This document shows positions 6,448 to 14,083 of a stretch of DNA of 64,000 bases, one piece after another. The DNA comes from Thiobacillus thioparus DSM 505. Its GTDB lineage: Bacteria; Pseudomonadota; Gammaproteobacteria; Burkholderiales; Thiobacillaceae. Every line of letters starts with the position of its first letter. Positions within the stretch are counted from its first letter, which is position 1. The notes below the pieces were generated by a model. The model had not been told where the DNA came from. It searched no databases and worked only from the letters and a program-made list of their open reading frames with translations. The stretch covers positions 248,001 through 312,000 of the forward strand of contig NZ_KB891316.1 in assembly GCF_000373385.1 (NCBI RefSeq), given 5' to 3'. The position numbers were made by a program, and so were the translations under genes.

Positions 6448-9400
6448 TCAATTCAAGGGCTGTCTGGCAAGTTCGTCCCATAGTTTGTCGAGCCGCTTCG
6501 CCGATACCGGATACGGAGTTTTCAGTTCTTGGGCAAAGAGCGATATCCGCAGTTCCTCCAGCTGCCAGCGGAAATCGTCCAGCGCGGCGGATGCCGTGCC
6601 CACCACTTGACCTCGCCGCGTCAGGTATTTGTTCTGCAGCGTCAGCACGCCGGCCATGCTTCGTGCGTCGCGCTGCTCGGCCGCAGGCAGTTTGTCCAGC
6701 CGCTTGAGAATGCCGCGCAGGTAACGCGGCAAATCCTTCAGATGTGCCCATGGCGTGGCTGTGATGAAGTCCGTCGGCACCAGTGCGGCGAGATGCGCGG
6801 TTTCGTCGCGCATCACTGCGGTGAACTGCGGCTTGGCATTCAACCGCGTCGCCACCTGCGCATGCAGGTCCAGGATTTCCGCGCTGTCGCGCAGCAGCGC
6901 CTGCTTCACCACGGCGATTCTGGGCTTGGCGCGCTCCTTCTGCTTGCCAAAGGCTTTCCCGTCGCGCGGCGTGTCGTCGTCGCCCAGTAGCGCGCGGGTG
7001 GCGATCGCATCGATGAGCGTAGCGCGCAGCTGCTCGGGACTGCCGAAGCTGCGGAATTTCAGTGCGAGCGCGGTTTCTCGCGCCAGGTCCTTGTCAAGCT
7101 GCTTGAACTGCGCCGCCAGCGCGATGCGCAACAGCCGCACCACGCCGCGCCGCGTTTCGCTTTCGGCCACATCTGCAGTATCGAGAAGCCGCAGGTCGAC
7201 GCTCTCGCCATTGTCGACCAATGCTGGATAGCCCAGTAACTCGCGCCCGCCGCGTTTGAATTTCACCTGCTCGGGCAGGTCGCCGAAATTCCACTCGGTC
7301 AGCCCGATGCGCTCGAATTCGCTGTTCTCGGCACCACCGCCGTAGGTGATGCGTGCCGCGCCGCCCAGCTGCTGGCGCAGCACAGCCAGATCGCGCCCAC
7401 TGGCAAGTTCCTGACCGCTGTCGTCGATCACGCTCACGTTCATTTTCAGATGCGCCGGCAGCTCGCCCTTCCATTCGTCGGGGTGGATGTCGGCGCCGGT
7501 CTTCCTGCGGACGAATCCGGCCAGCGCCTCGGTCAGCGTCTGCTCACCCGGCTTCGCCACGCCGAGAAACGCGGTCACCGTGTCGGGCAGCGGAATCAGC
7601 GGACGGCGCTTGTCCTTGGGTAGGCATTTCAGCAAGGCGGTCAGTTTTTCCCGGATCAGGCCGGGCACCAGCCAGTCGATCTGCGCGGCTTCGATGCGAT
7701 TGAGCAGGTACAGCGGCAACCGCAGCGTCACCCCGTCGAGCGCGTGGCCGGGCTCGAAGCGGTATTTCAGCTGGCACGCTTCGCCGTCGACTTGCATCGT
7801 TTCGGGGAACAGCGTGTGGTCGGCGCCGAGTCCCTCGCCAAGGATGTCCTCGCGCTGCAGGAACAGGATTTTCGGGTTGACGGCTTCGGCTTCCGCACGC
7901 CAGGTCTCGAACGCCGCGCCGTTGTGGATGCCCTGCGGCACGCGCACATCGAACACGCGGAAGATGCGCTCCTCATCCAGCCACACGCCCGACTTCCGCG
8001 CCTTGTGTTCGAGGTCCTCGATTTCCTTGATCAGCGCGCGGTTGTGGACGAACCACGGCGCCTTCGTATCGTAGTCGCCCGCTACCAGCGCGCCGCGGAT
8101 GAACAGCTCACGCGACAGATCCGGATCGATCGGGCCATAGTGGATCTTGCGCCGCGGCACCAGGGTGATGCCGTACAGGCTCACGCGCTCGAACGCCGCT
8201 ACGCGGGCGCCGTCCTTTTCCCAGTGCGGCTCGATGTACATGCGCGTCAATAAATGACGGCCCGCGGCTTCGACCCATTCCGGCCGCACCTCGGCCACGG
8301 TGCGCGCAAGCAGCCTGCCGGTGTCGGTCAGCTCGGCGGCCATGATCCACTTCGGGCTTTTCTTCGCCAGCGCCGAGCCCGGATGGATCGACAGCTTGAT
8401 GCCGCGCGCGCCCTGGTAGTTGCCTTCGCCGGGCTTGGCGCGTGCCTTGGCATCGTCTGACTTGAAACCGATGTTGCCGAGGAGTCCGGTCAGCAGCGCC
8501 TGGTGGATCGTGTCGTAGCCCGCGTCCTTTTCGTTCTCCTTTAAACCCAACTCGCTCACCTGGGCGTGCAGCTGGCCGTGGATGTCGCGCCATTCGCGCA
8601 TCCGTCGCGGCGACAGGAAATGATCCTGCAGCAGCGTCTGCAACTGGCGGTTCGTCTTCTTGTGCTGCACCTGCTCCTCGTACCAGCGCCACAGCTTGAG
8701 CCAGCCCATGAAGTCGGAGCGCTCGTCGGCGAACAGCTTGTGTTTCTCGTCGGCTGCCTGTGCGCGCTCCATCGGGCGGTCGCGCGGATCCTGCACCGAC
8801 AGCGCGCTGGCGATGATCAGTACCTCACGTACACAGCGCTGCTGCTCCGCCGCCAGCAGCATGCGTGCAATACGCGGATCGAGCGGCAGTCTGGCGAGTT
8901 GGGTGCCGATCTTGGTCAGCTGCCCCTGCTCGTCGAGCGCGTGCAGTTCCGCCAGCAGCTGGTAGCCGTCGGTCACCAGCCGCGAACTCGGCGGGTCGAT
9001 GAAGGGAAAACCCACGACGTCGCCGAGGCCGAGCGACTTCATGCGCAGGATGACGCCGGCCAGCGACGAACGCAGCAGTTCGGGATCGGTGAAGCGCGGA
9101 CGGTTGCCGAAGTCGGCCTCGTCGTAAAGCCGGATGCAGACGCCGTCGGCCACCCGGCCGCAGCGTCCGGCGCGCTGGTTGGCCGAGGCCTGCGAGACTT
9201 TCTCGATCAACAGCTGCTCGACCTTGTTGCGTGCCGAATAGCGCTTCACCCGCGCGGTGCCGGGATCGATCACGTAGCGGATGCCCGGAACGGTGAGCGA
9301 GGTTTCGGCCACGTTGGTGGCCAGCACGATGCGGCGCAGCGCGCTGGTGGGCTTGAAGATTGCGTCCTGCTCGGCCACTGACAGGCGGGAAAACAGCGGC

Positions 9401-10239
9401 AGGATTTCGGTACCGGGCGGATGGTGCTTGCGCAGCGCCTCGGCGGTGTCGCGGATCTCGCGCTCGCCTGGCAGGAACACCAGGATGTCGCCGGGGCCGA
9501 CCCGCGCGAGCTCATCGGTGGCGTCGAGTATCGCTGCGATCTGGTCGGGTGCGTCCTTGTCTTTCTTTTCGCGTTCGACCTTGGCCGGCGTTGCCGGCTC
9601 CTCGCGCTCGATCGGCCGCCAGCGGATTTCCACCGGGTAGGTGCGCCCTGATACCTCGATCACCGGCGCATCGTTGAAGTGTTTGGAGAAGCGCTCGGCG
9701 TCGATCGTCGCCGAGGTGATGACCACGCGCAGGTCGGCACGCTTCTCCACCAGCGTCTTCAGGTAGCCGAGCAGGAAATCGATGTTGAGGCTGCGCTCGT
9801 GCGCCTCGTCGATGATGATCGTGTCGTAGCGGCTCAAGAGCGGATCGCCCTGGCTCTCGGCCAAGAGGATGCCGTCGGTCATCACCTTGATCGCGGTGTC
9901 GTGGCGCACGGTGTCGGTGAAGCGAACCTTGTAGCCGACCCGGCCGCCAAGCTCGCTGCCCAGTTCCTGCGCGATACGCGCCGCCACCGAGCGCGCGGCG
10001 ATGCGACGCGGCTGGGTGCAGCCGATCAGCTTGCCGGAGCGCGTTGTCTCCGATTCAAGCCGGGCTTCCAGGCACATCTTGGGTATCTGCGTGGTCTTGC
10101 CCGAGCCGGTCTCGCCGCACAGGATCAGCACGCGGTTTTTCTGCAGCGCGGCGAGAATGTCGTCGCGGCGCTGGCTGACCGGCAGGTCGGGATAGCTGAT
10201 AAGCAAGGGACTACTTGTTCTGGATGTATTTGGCGTCAT
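6448..10239 (-). CDS. hrpA: ATP-dependent RNA helicase HrpA
   Basis: A 1263-residue DEAH-box helicase, close to the ~1300 residues of E. coli HrpA. Walker A GETGSGKTT lies at residues 42-50 and DEAH at 144-147, followed by SAT and the QRAGRCGR helicase motif VI. HA2 and OB-fold regions follow, then the long HrpA-specific C-terminal half (DUF3418). HrpA acts in mRNA processing and in rescuing stalled or collided ribosomes. The ATG at 10239 overlaps the end of the upstream permease by 29 nt. The family homology begins near LLISYPDLPVSQRR, so an in-frame TTG some 12 codons in could be the true start. Confidence 0.95.
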   Translation of the reverse strand: MTPNTSRTSSPLLISYPDLPVSQRRDDILAALQKNRVLILCGETGSGKTTQIPKMCLEARLESETTRSGKLIGCTQPRRIAARSVAARIAQELGSELGGRVGYKVRFTDTVRHDTAIKVMTDGILLAESQGDPLLSRYDTIIIDEAHERSLNIDFLLGYLKTLVEKRADLRVVITSATIDAERFSKHFNDAPVIEVSGRTYPVEIRWRPIEREEPATPAKVEREKKDKDAPDQIAAILDATDELARVGPGDILVFLPGEREIRDTAEALRKHHPPGTEILPLFSRLSVAEQDAIFKPTSALRRIVLATNVAETSLTVPGIRYVIDPGTARVKRYSARNKVEQLLIEKVSQASANQRAGRCGRVADGVCIRLYDEADFGNRPRFTDPELLRSSLAGVILRMKSLGLGDVVGFPFIDPPSSRLVTDGYQLLAELHALDEQGQLTKIGTQLARLPLDPRIARMLLAAEQQRCVREVLIIASALSVQDPRDRPMERAQAADEKHKLFADERSDFMGWLKLWRWYEEQVQHKKTNRQLQTLLQDHFLSPRRMREWRDIHGQLHAQVSELGLKENEKDAGYDTIHQALLTGLLGNIGFKSDDAKARAKPGEGNYQGARGIKLSIHPGSALAKKSPKWIMAAELTDTGRLLARTVAEVRPEWVEAAGRHLLTRMYIEPHWEKDGARVAAFERVSLYGITLVPRRKIHYGPIDPDLSRELFIRGALVAGDYDTKAPWFVHNRALIKEIEDLEHKARKSGVWLDEERIFRVFDVRVPQGIHNGAAFETWRAEAEAVNPKILFLQREDILGEGLGADHTLFPETMQVDGEACQLKYRFEPGHALDGVTLRLPLYLLNRIEAAQIDWLVPGLIREKLTALLKCLPKDKRRPLIPLPDTVTAFLGVAKPGEQTLTEALAGFVRRKTGADIHPDEWKGELPAHLKMNVSVIDDSGQELASGRDLAVLRQQLGGAARITYGGGAENSEFERIGLTEWNFGDLPEQVKFKRGGRELLGYPALVDNGESVDLRLLDTADVAESETRRGVVRLLRIALAAQFKQLDKDLARETALALKFRSFGSPEQLRATLIDAIATRALLGDDDTPRDGKAFGKQKERAKPRIAVVKQALLRDSAEILDLHAQVATRLNAKPQFTAVMRDETAHLAALVPTDFITATPWAHLKDLPRYLRGILKRLDKLPAAEQRDARSMAGVLTLQNKYLTRRGQVVGTASAALDDFRWQLEELRISLFAQELKTPYPVSAKRLDKLWDELARQPLN

Positions 10240-10894
10240 CGAAGGTTTCCAGCCAGGCAGGGCGATAGACCGCCATCATCGTCACCGCCATGCCGGTCGA
10301 AAAAGCCTCCGCCCAGCTGATCAATACCGTGGCATACGGCGTGTATTGGGCAAGCAGATAATCGAGCGGGTACACCCCGGACAACGCCATCAGCGCCGTG
10401 GTCGTCACGCCGATCGCCGCCACCGAAAGCGCGGCGCCGAAGAAACCATTGCCCAGCACGTAGATGAAGAAGTGATTCGGCAAACGGCGCTCGACGAAAC
10501 GATAGACGTTCCAGCTCACGGCCGCTGGCAGCACCGCCATCAACAGCGCATCCGCACCCAATGCCTCCCAACTGCCATGCCCGAATGCCGCGTTCGCCAG
10601 CAGGACCAGCACGCCCGAGAACGTGGCGCGCCAGAAGCCGAACATCAGCGTCAACGCCGCCAGTCCGTACAGATGGAATGCCAGCCCGGGTTTGACGCCT
10701 GTGCGGATCTGCCACAAGGCCAGCACGGCCACCGTGGCGCCGAGGAACAGGTTCAGTCTTGATGGCTCGGCCAGCCTGCGCCAGTCACCCGACACCATCC
10801 AGCGCCAGGCCAGAAAAGCCAAACCCAGCCAGCCGGCCAGATAAAAGGATTCGGGCAACAGTGATGCGGACTGGCCCAGCACGGTAAAATTCAT
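10211..10894 (-). CDS. Energy-coupling factor (CbiM/NikM-like) permease, orphan
   Basis: A 227-residue protein with about seven hydrophobic segments. It resembles the CbiM/NikM family of cobalt/nickel ECF substrate-binding components (PF01891), shown by GVKPGLAFHLYGLAALTLMFG, the NAAFGHGSWEALGADALLM segment and the LPNHFFIYVLGNGFFGAAL stretch. Canonical CbiM starts MHIPDG-like, and that N-terminal His contributes to metal binding; here the start is MNFTVLGQ, so this ligand is absent. No CbiN, CbiQ or CbiO gene is nearby. It may take up a different substrate, use a shared ECF module, or act alone. It overlaps hrpA by 29 nt. Confidence 0.65.
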   Translation of the reverse strand: MNFTVLGQSASLLPESFYLAGWLGLAFLAWRWMVSGDWRRLAEPSRLNLFLGATVAVLALWQIRTGVKPGLAFHLYGLAALTLMFGFWRATFSGVLVLLANAAFGHGSWEALGADALLMAVLPAAVSWNVYRFVERRLPNHFFIYVLGNGFFGAALSVAAIGVTTTALMALSGVYPLDYLLAQYTPYATVLISWAEAFSTGMAVTMMAVYRPAWLETFDDAKYIQNK

Positions 10895-10945
10895 GTGCCG
10901 ATTTTACGCGATGCGCGGTCCGCATCCTTATTTAGAAGCCCAGCC

Positions 10946-11620
10946 ATGCCCGCACCCAAATCCCCCCACGCCCCACTCAGCGACGACGAGATCGATACGC
11001 TGGCCGACCTGGTCGACCTCATCGACGAGCGCACCGACGTCCCGGTCTCGCTCGAAGGCCTGGACGGCTTCGTCACGGCACTGGCCTGCAGCCCGCGCGC
11101 CATTCCGCCCGAAGAATATTTCCCGGTACTGTTCGATCGCGACGACGGCCTCGATGCGATATTCGAGGACGAAGCCGACGCGGCGCGGTTCCTGGCGCTG
11201 TTCGAGCGCCGCCGCAACGAGATCGCCCGTGCGCTCGCCGCCCCGATCGAGGATCTCACCGACCCCAGGGCGCTGTCGCCGCTGATCATGGACTGGAACG
11301 GGCTGCTGGCCGAACTGCCGCCCGCCGAAGCCGGACGCTTGAAGGCGGCCGGCATCCCCCCCTATGCCCAGTTGTGGGCTGCCGGTTTTCTGCTTGTCGT
11401 GGAACACTGGGAAGCCGACTGGAACTTACCGGTGGACAGCAAGGACGAAGCCTTCGTCGACGAGGTGCTCGACCCGTTCTACGTGCTGGCCGCACCGCTC
11501 GACGAACTCAGCCCCGAAGAGCGGGCCATCCGCCGCGAAGACCACGTCGCCCTCGCCATCTGGGGCGCCTACGAACTGCGCGAATTCTGGCTCGACCGCG
11601 GCCAGGCCCCGCGCGCCTGA
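10946..11620 (+). CDS. YecA/UPF0149 family protein
   Basis: A 224-residue acidic soluble protein matching the UPF0149/YecA fold: LSDDEIDTLADLVD at the start, LEGLDGFVTALACSPRAIPPEEYFPVLF, MDWNGLLAELPPAEAG and WAAGFLLVVEHWEADWN. The C-terminal zinc-binding SEC-C motif found in some YecA proteins is absent. Function is not established. ATG 10946 is chosen; the longer frame upstream overlaps the promoter of the divergent permease. It starts a plus-strand run with the HAD phosphatase and PDC-sensor genes. Confidence 0.75.
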   Translation: MPAPKSPHAPLSDDEIDTLADLVDLIDERTDVPVSLEGLDGFVTALACSPRAIPPEEYFPVLFDRDDGLDAIFEDEADAARFLALFERRRNEIARALAAPIEDLTDPRALSPLIMDWNGLLAELPPAEAGRLKAAGIPPYAQLWAAGFLLVVEHWEADWNLPVDSKDEAFVDEVLDPFYVLAAPLDELSPEERAIRREDHVALAIWGAYELREFWLDRGQAPRA

Positions 11621-11654
11621 ATTCCTGTCATTTGAACCTGCTAACGTATATCCG

Positions 11655-12347
11655 ATGAATCTCGTCCTGTTCGATCTCGACAACACCCTGCTCGCCGGCG
11701 ATTCCGACTATGAATGGGGGCAATTCCTCATCGCCAAAGGCGTGGTCGACGGCCCGCACTACGAAGCCAAGAACCGCGCCTTCTACGAGGACTACAAGGC
11801 CGGCCGGCTCGACATCTACGCCTTCCTAGCGTTCGCCCTGCGTCCGCTCGCCACCCACACGCGCGAACAGCTTGACGCCTGGCACGCCGAATACATGGAG
11901 ACCCGCATCAAGCCGATGATCACCCAAGCCGCACGCGACCTGGTCAACAAGCATCTGGATAGCGCGGACCTGGTCGCCGTCATCACTGCCACCAACAGCT
12001 TCGTCACCGGGCCGATCGCGAAGGAGTTCGGCATCCCGCACCTGATCGCCACCGACCCCGAGGAAATCGACGGCCGTTTCACCGGCGAAGTCGCCGGCAC
12101 GCCATGTTTCCGCGAAGGCAAGGTCGTCCGTCTCGAGCAGTTCCTCGAAGCGCGCGGCACGCGGCTGGACTGCCTCAGTACCAGCTGGTTCTACAGCGAC
12201 TCGCTCAACGACCTGCCGCTGCTGGAAAAAGTCCGGCATCCCGTTGCCGTCGACCCCGACTCCACGCTGCGCGCGCACGCCGAAGCCAGGAACTGGCCGG
12301 TGATCTCGCTGCGCTCCCCGTCCCTGCAGGGACACTCGCACTCATAG
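11655..12347 (+). CDS. HAD-superfamily IB phosphatase (SerB-like)
   Basis: A 230-residue soluble phosphatase. HAD motif I is FDLDNTLL at residues 5-12 (nucleophile first Asp, acid/base second Asp), motif II lies in VITATNS, and motif IV is YSDSLNDLPLL. The helical cap between motifs I and II is the subfamily IB type shared with phosphoserine phosphatase. Enzymes of this group hydrolyse phosphoserine, histidinol phosphate or similar small phosphates; the substrate cannot be fixed from sequence. The downstream PDC-sensor gene begins 12 nt after the stop. Confidence 0.85.
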   Translation: MNLVLFDLDNTLLAGDSDYEWGQFLIAKGVVDGPHYEAKNRAFYEDYKAGRLDIYAFLAFALRPLATHTREQLDAWHAEYMETRIKPMITQAARDLVNKHLDSADLVAVITATNSFVTGPIAKEFGIPHLIATDPEEIDGRFTGEVAGTPCFREGKVVRLEQFLEARGTRLDCLSTSWFYSDSLNDLPLLEKVRHPVAVDPDSTLRAHAEARNWPVISLRSPSLQGHSHS

Positions 12348-12359
12348 GCTACACACGCA

Positions 12360-13367
12360 ATGCACATCGTCATCCCGGACCGGTCGCCCCTGTCCACTCC
12401 ATCCACGCTTGCCGAAAGCGTCGCCCAGCAACGCAACGCCCTCGCCAACCTTCTGCGCGAACCGCTGGCGCTGGCGGCACAGGCATGCAGCCGGGCCTGG
12501 CCCAGCCGGGCCGGCCTCAACGCCGCGTTGACGCACGCCCTGAACGGGCTGCCTGCCTGCAAGTACATGTATGCGCTGGACACCCACGCCCTGCAGCTCA
12601 GCGACAACATCAGCCATGCCGGCCTGATCGAGACGGACTACGGGCGCGACCGCTCCGATCGTCCCTACATGAACGAAGCCGTGCCGAACCAGGGTTTCCT
12701 GCTGTCGCAGGCCTACATCAGCCTGCGGGCCAGGCGGCCGTCGCTGACCGCGATCCAGATCGTGCGCGACGACGACGGACAGGTACTCGGTTTCGTCGGA
12801 GCCGATTTCGACCTGCGCGACCTGCCGATCACCGCCAAGCTCTACAACGAACCCACCGCCTGGCGGCAGATCAAGGGTGACCCGGCGATCCGCGGCGCGG
12901 TATTCCATCAGACCCGCAGCGACAGCCAGTTGGACCTGAACCTCGATACCGTGCTGGGCGTGATGGAAGAACTGATGACCGACCGCGGCGTGTTCCACGG
13001 CAAGCTGCATTTCTCCAGCAGCCGCGCCACAGTCTGGCTGGTCGACGACCCCTATCGCTACCGTCTGCTGGATATCGATGCGCTGACCGACCCCGACACC
13101 TGTCTCAGCTATCCGCGCCGCCCTTATCCGGACGACGCGGTGGTGCCCAAGGACAGGATACGCCCGGTTCTGGACACCCTGCGCGCGTTGCGTTTCATGG
13201 ACGAAACGTTCTACCTGCGTGCCGGTTCGCTTAATATTTTCAACGGCATGGTCGGCCTCACCTTCTCGTGTGACGGCTCGCATTACCTGCCGTGGGGCGA
13301 GTTCCTGAGCAAAGGCTACGATTTCTGGGCCAGCAGCACGCCCGGAATCGCCAACACCTCCAACTGA
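12360..13367 (+). CDS. PDC (Cache-like) sensor-domain protein
   Basis: A 335-residue protein without a signal peptide or membrane segment. Residues ~60-160 (YMYALDTHALQLSDNI, DRSDRPYMNEAV, SQAYISLRARRPSLTAIQIV, LGFVGADFDLRDLP) look like a PDC/Cache ligand-binding domain, which normally sits outside the membrane, so a cytoplasmic version is unusual. The C-terminal half has no recognised output domain. It may sense a small molecule and act by protein contact. The gene ends 9 nt before the convergent nsrR, so any link with NO sensing is only positional. Confidence 0.6.
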   Translation: MHIVIPDRSPLSTPSTLAESVAQQRNALANLLREPLALAAQACSRAWPSRAGLNAALTHALNGLPACKYMYALDTHALQLSDNISHAGLIETDYGRDRSDRPYMNEAVPNQGFLLSQAYISLRARRPSLTAIQIVRDDDGQVLGFVGADFDLRDLPITAKLYNEPTAWRQIKGDPAIRGAVFHQTRSDSQLDLNLDTVLGVMEELMTDRGVFHGKLHFSSSRATVWLVDDPYRYRLLDIDALTDPDTCLSYPRRPYPDDAVVPKDRIRPVLDTLRALRFMDETFYLRAGSLNIFNGMVGLTFSCDGSHYLPWGEFLSKGYDFWASSTPGIANTSN

Positions 13368-13376
13368 GCCAGGCCC

Positions 13377-13847
13377 TTAGCCCGCCGCCCGGACTTTCCT
13401 GGCACGGGGATGCACCTGTATCGTAGCCTGCGTTTTCTTGTCGGGGCGACGCCTGGTCAATGACGCCAGCGTCACCTTGTCCAGCTTGTCCAGATAGGCG
13501 GCCGTCGCCGATTGCAGTACGTCCTTGAGCGCGCACGCGGGTGAATACAGGCATTGGTTGCCGGATGGGTCGAAGCACTCGGCCATGTTGAAATCGGTTT
13601 CGGTATTGCGCACCACCTCCCCGATGTTGATATCGGCCGGTTCGCGATTCAGGCGCAAGCCCCCATTGCGGCCACGCACCGTCTCGACCATGCCGGTCAG
13701 CCCAAGCTGATACACCACCTTCATCAGATGATTCTTCGAAATCCCGTGTATGTCGGCAATTTCGGAAATCGTCACCAGCCGGTCGCGGTGGCTGGCGAGA
13801 TACATCAGCGTGCGCAGCGCGTAGTCGGTGTAGGCAGTCAGTCTCAT
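13377..13847 (-). CDS. nsrR: NO-sensing Rrf2-family repressor NsrR
   Basis: A 156-residue transcription factor. The N-terminal winged helix (MRLTAYTDYALRTLMYLA, then ISEIADIHGISKNHLMKVV) is the NsrR type of Rrf2 protein. Three cysteines in ECFDPSGNQC...PAC (about residues 90-105, spacing C-x7-C-x5-C) are the ligands for its iron-sulfur cluster, which is destroyed by NO. The basic C-terminal tail (RRRPDKKTQ...RARKVRAAG) is longer than usual. It is divergent from norB, and an NsrR-type palindrome lies between them, so it very probably represses norB until NO appears. Confidence 0.9.
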   Translation of the reverse strand: MRLTAYTDYALRTLMYLASHRDRLVTISEIADIHGISKNHLMKVVYQLGLTGMVETVRGRNGGLRLNREPADINIGEVVRNTETDFNMAECFDPSGNQCLYSPACALKDVLQSATAAYLDKLDKVTLASLTRRRPDKKTQATIQVHPRARKVRAAG

Positions 13848-14012
13848 GGCAGCAGCATCCTGTAATAAATCAACCCGCTATTGACCGGCTCGTCCGCAAT
13901 AAAACATGCACCAATCATACATGTTCATGACATGGCGACCAGAAAATCGCCCAGTGTTGTATGAATGCATCATAACAAATCGATCTGAAGATATTTTTAT
14001 TTGCATACTTTA

Positions 14013-14035
14013 ATCATGTATGTAATATACATCTT
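14013..14035. promoter_or_regulatory. Putative NsrR operator ahead of norB
   Basis: A 23-bp imperfect palindrome. Read on the minus strand it is AAGATGTATAT, T, ACATACATGAT: the left half fits the AAGATG(C/T)AT NsrR consensus and the two arms agree at 8 of 11 positions. It ends 48 bp before the norB start. A weaker half-site, AATGCATCAT, is nearby at about 13964-13973. The surrounding 236 bp are AT-rich and contain no ORF. Confidence 0.65.
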
Positions 14036-14083
14036 TAATAATCTGTTTTTTTGCAGCCCCTTCGCTAAGAAAGGAAATTCGCC

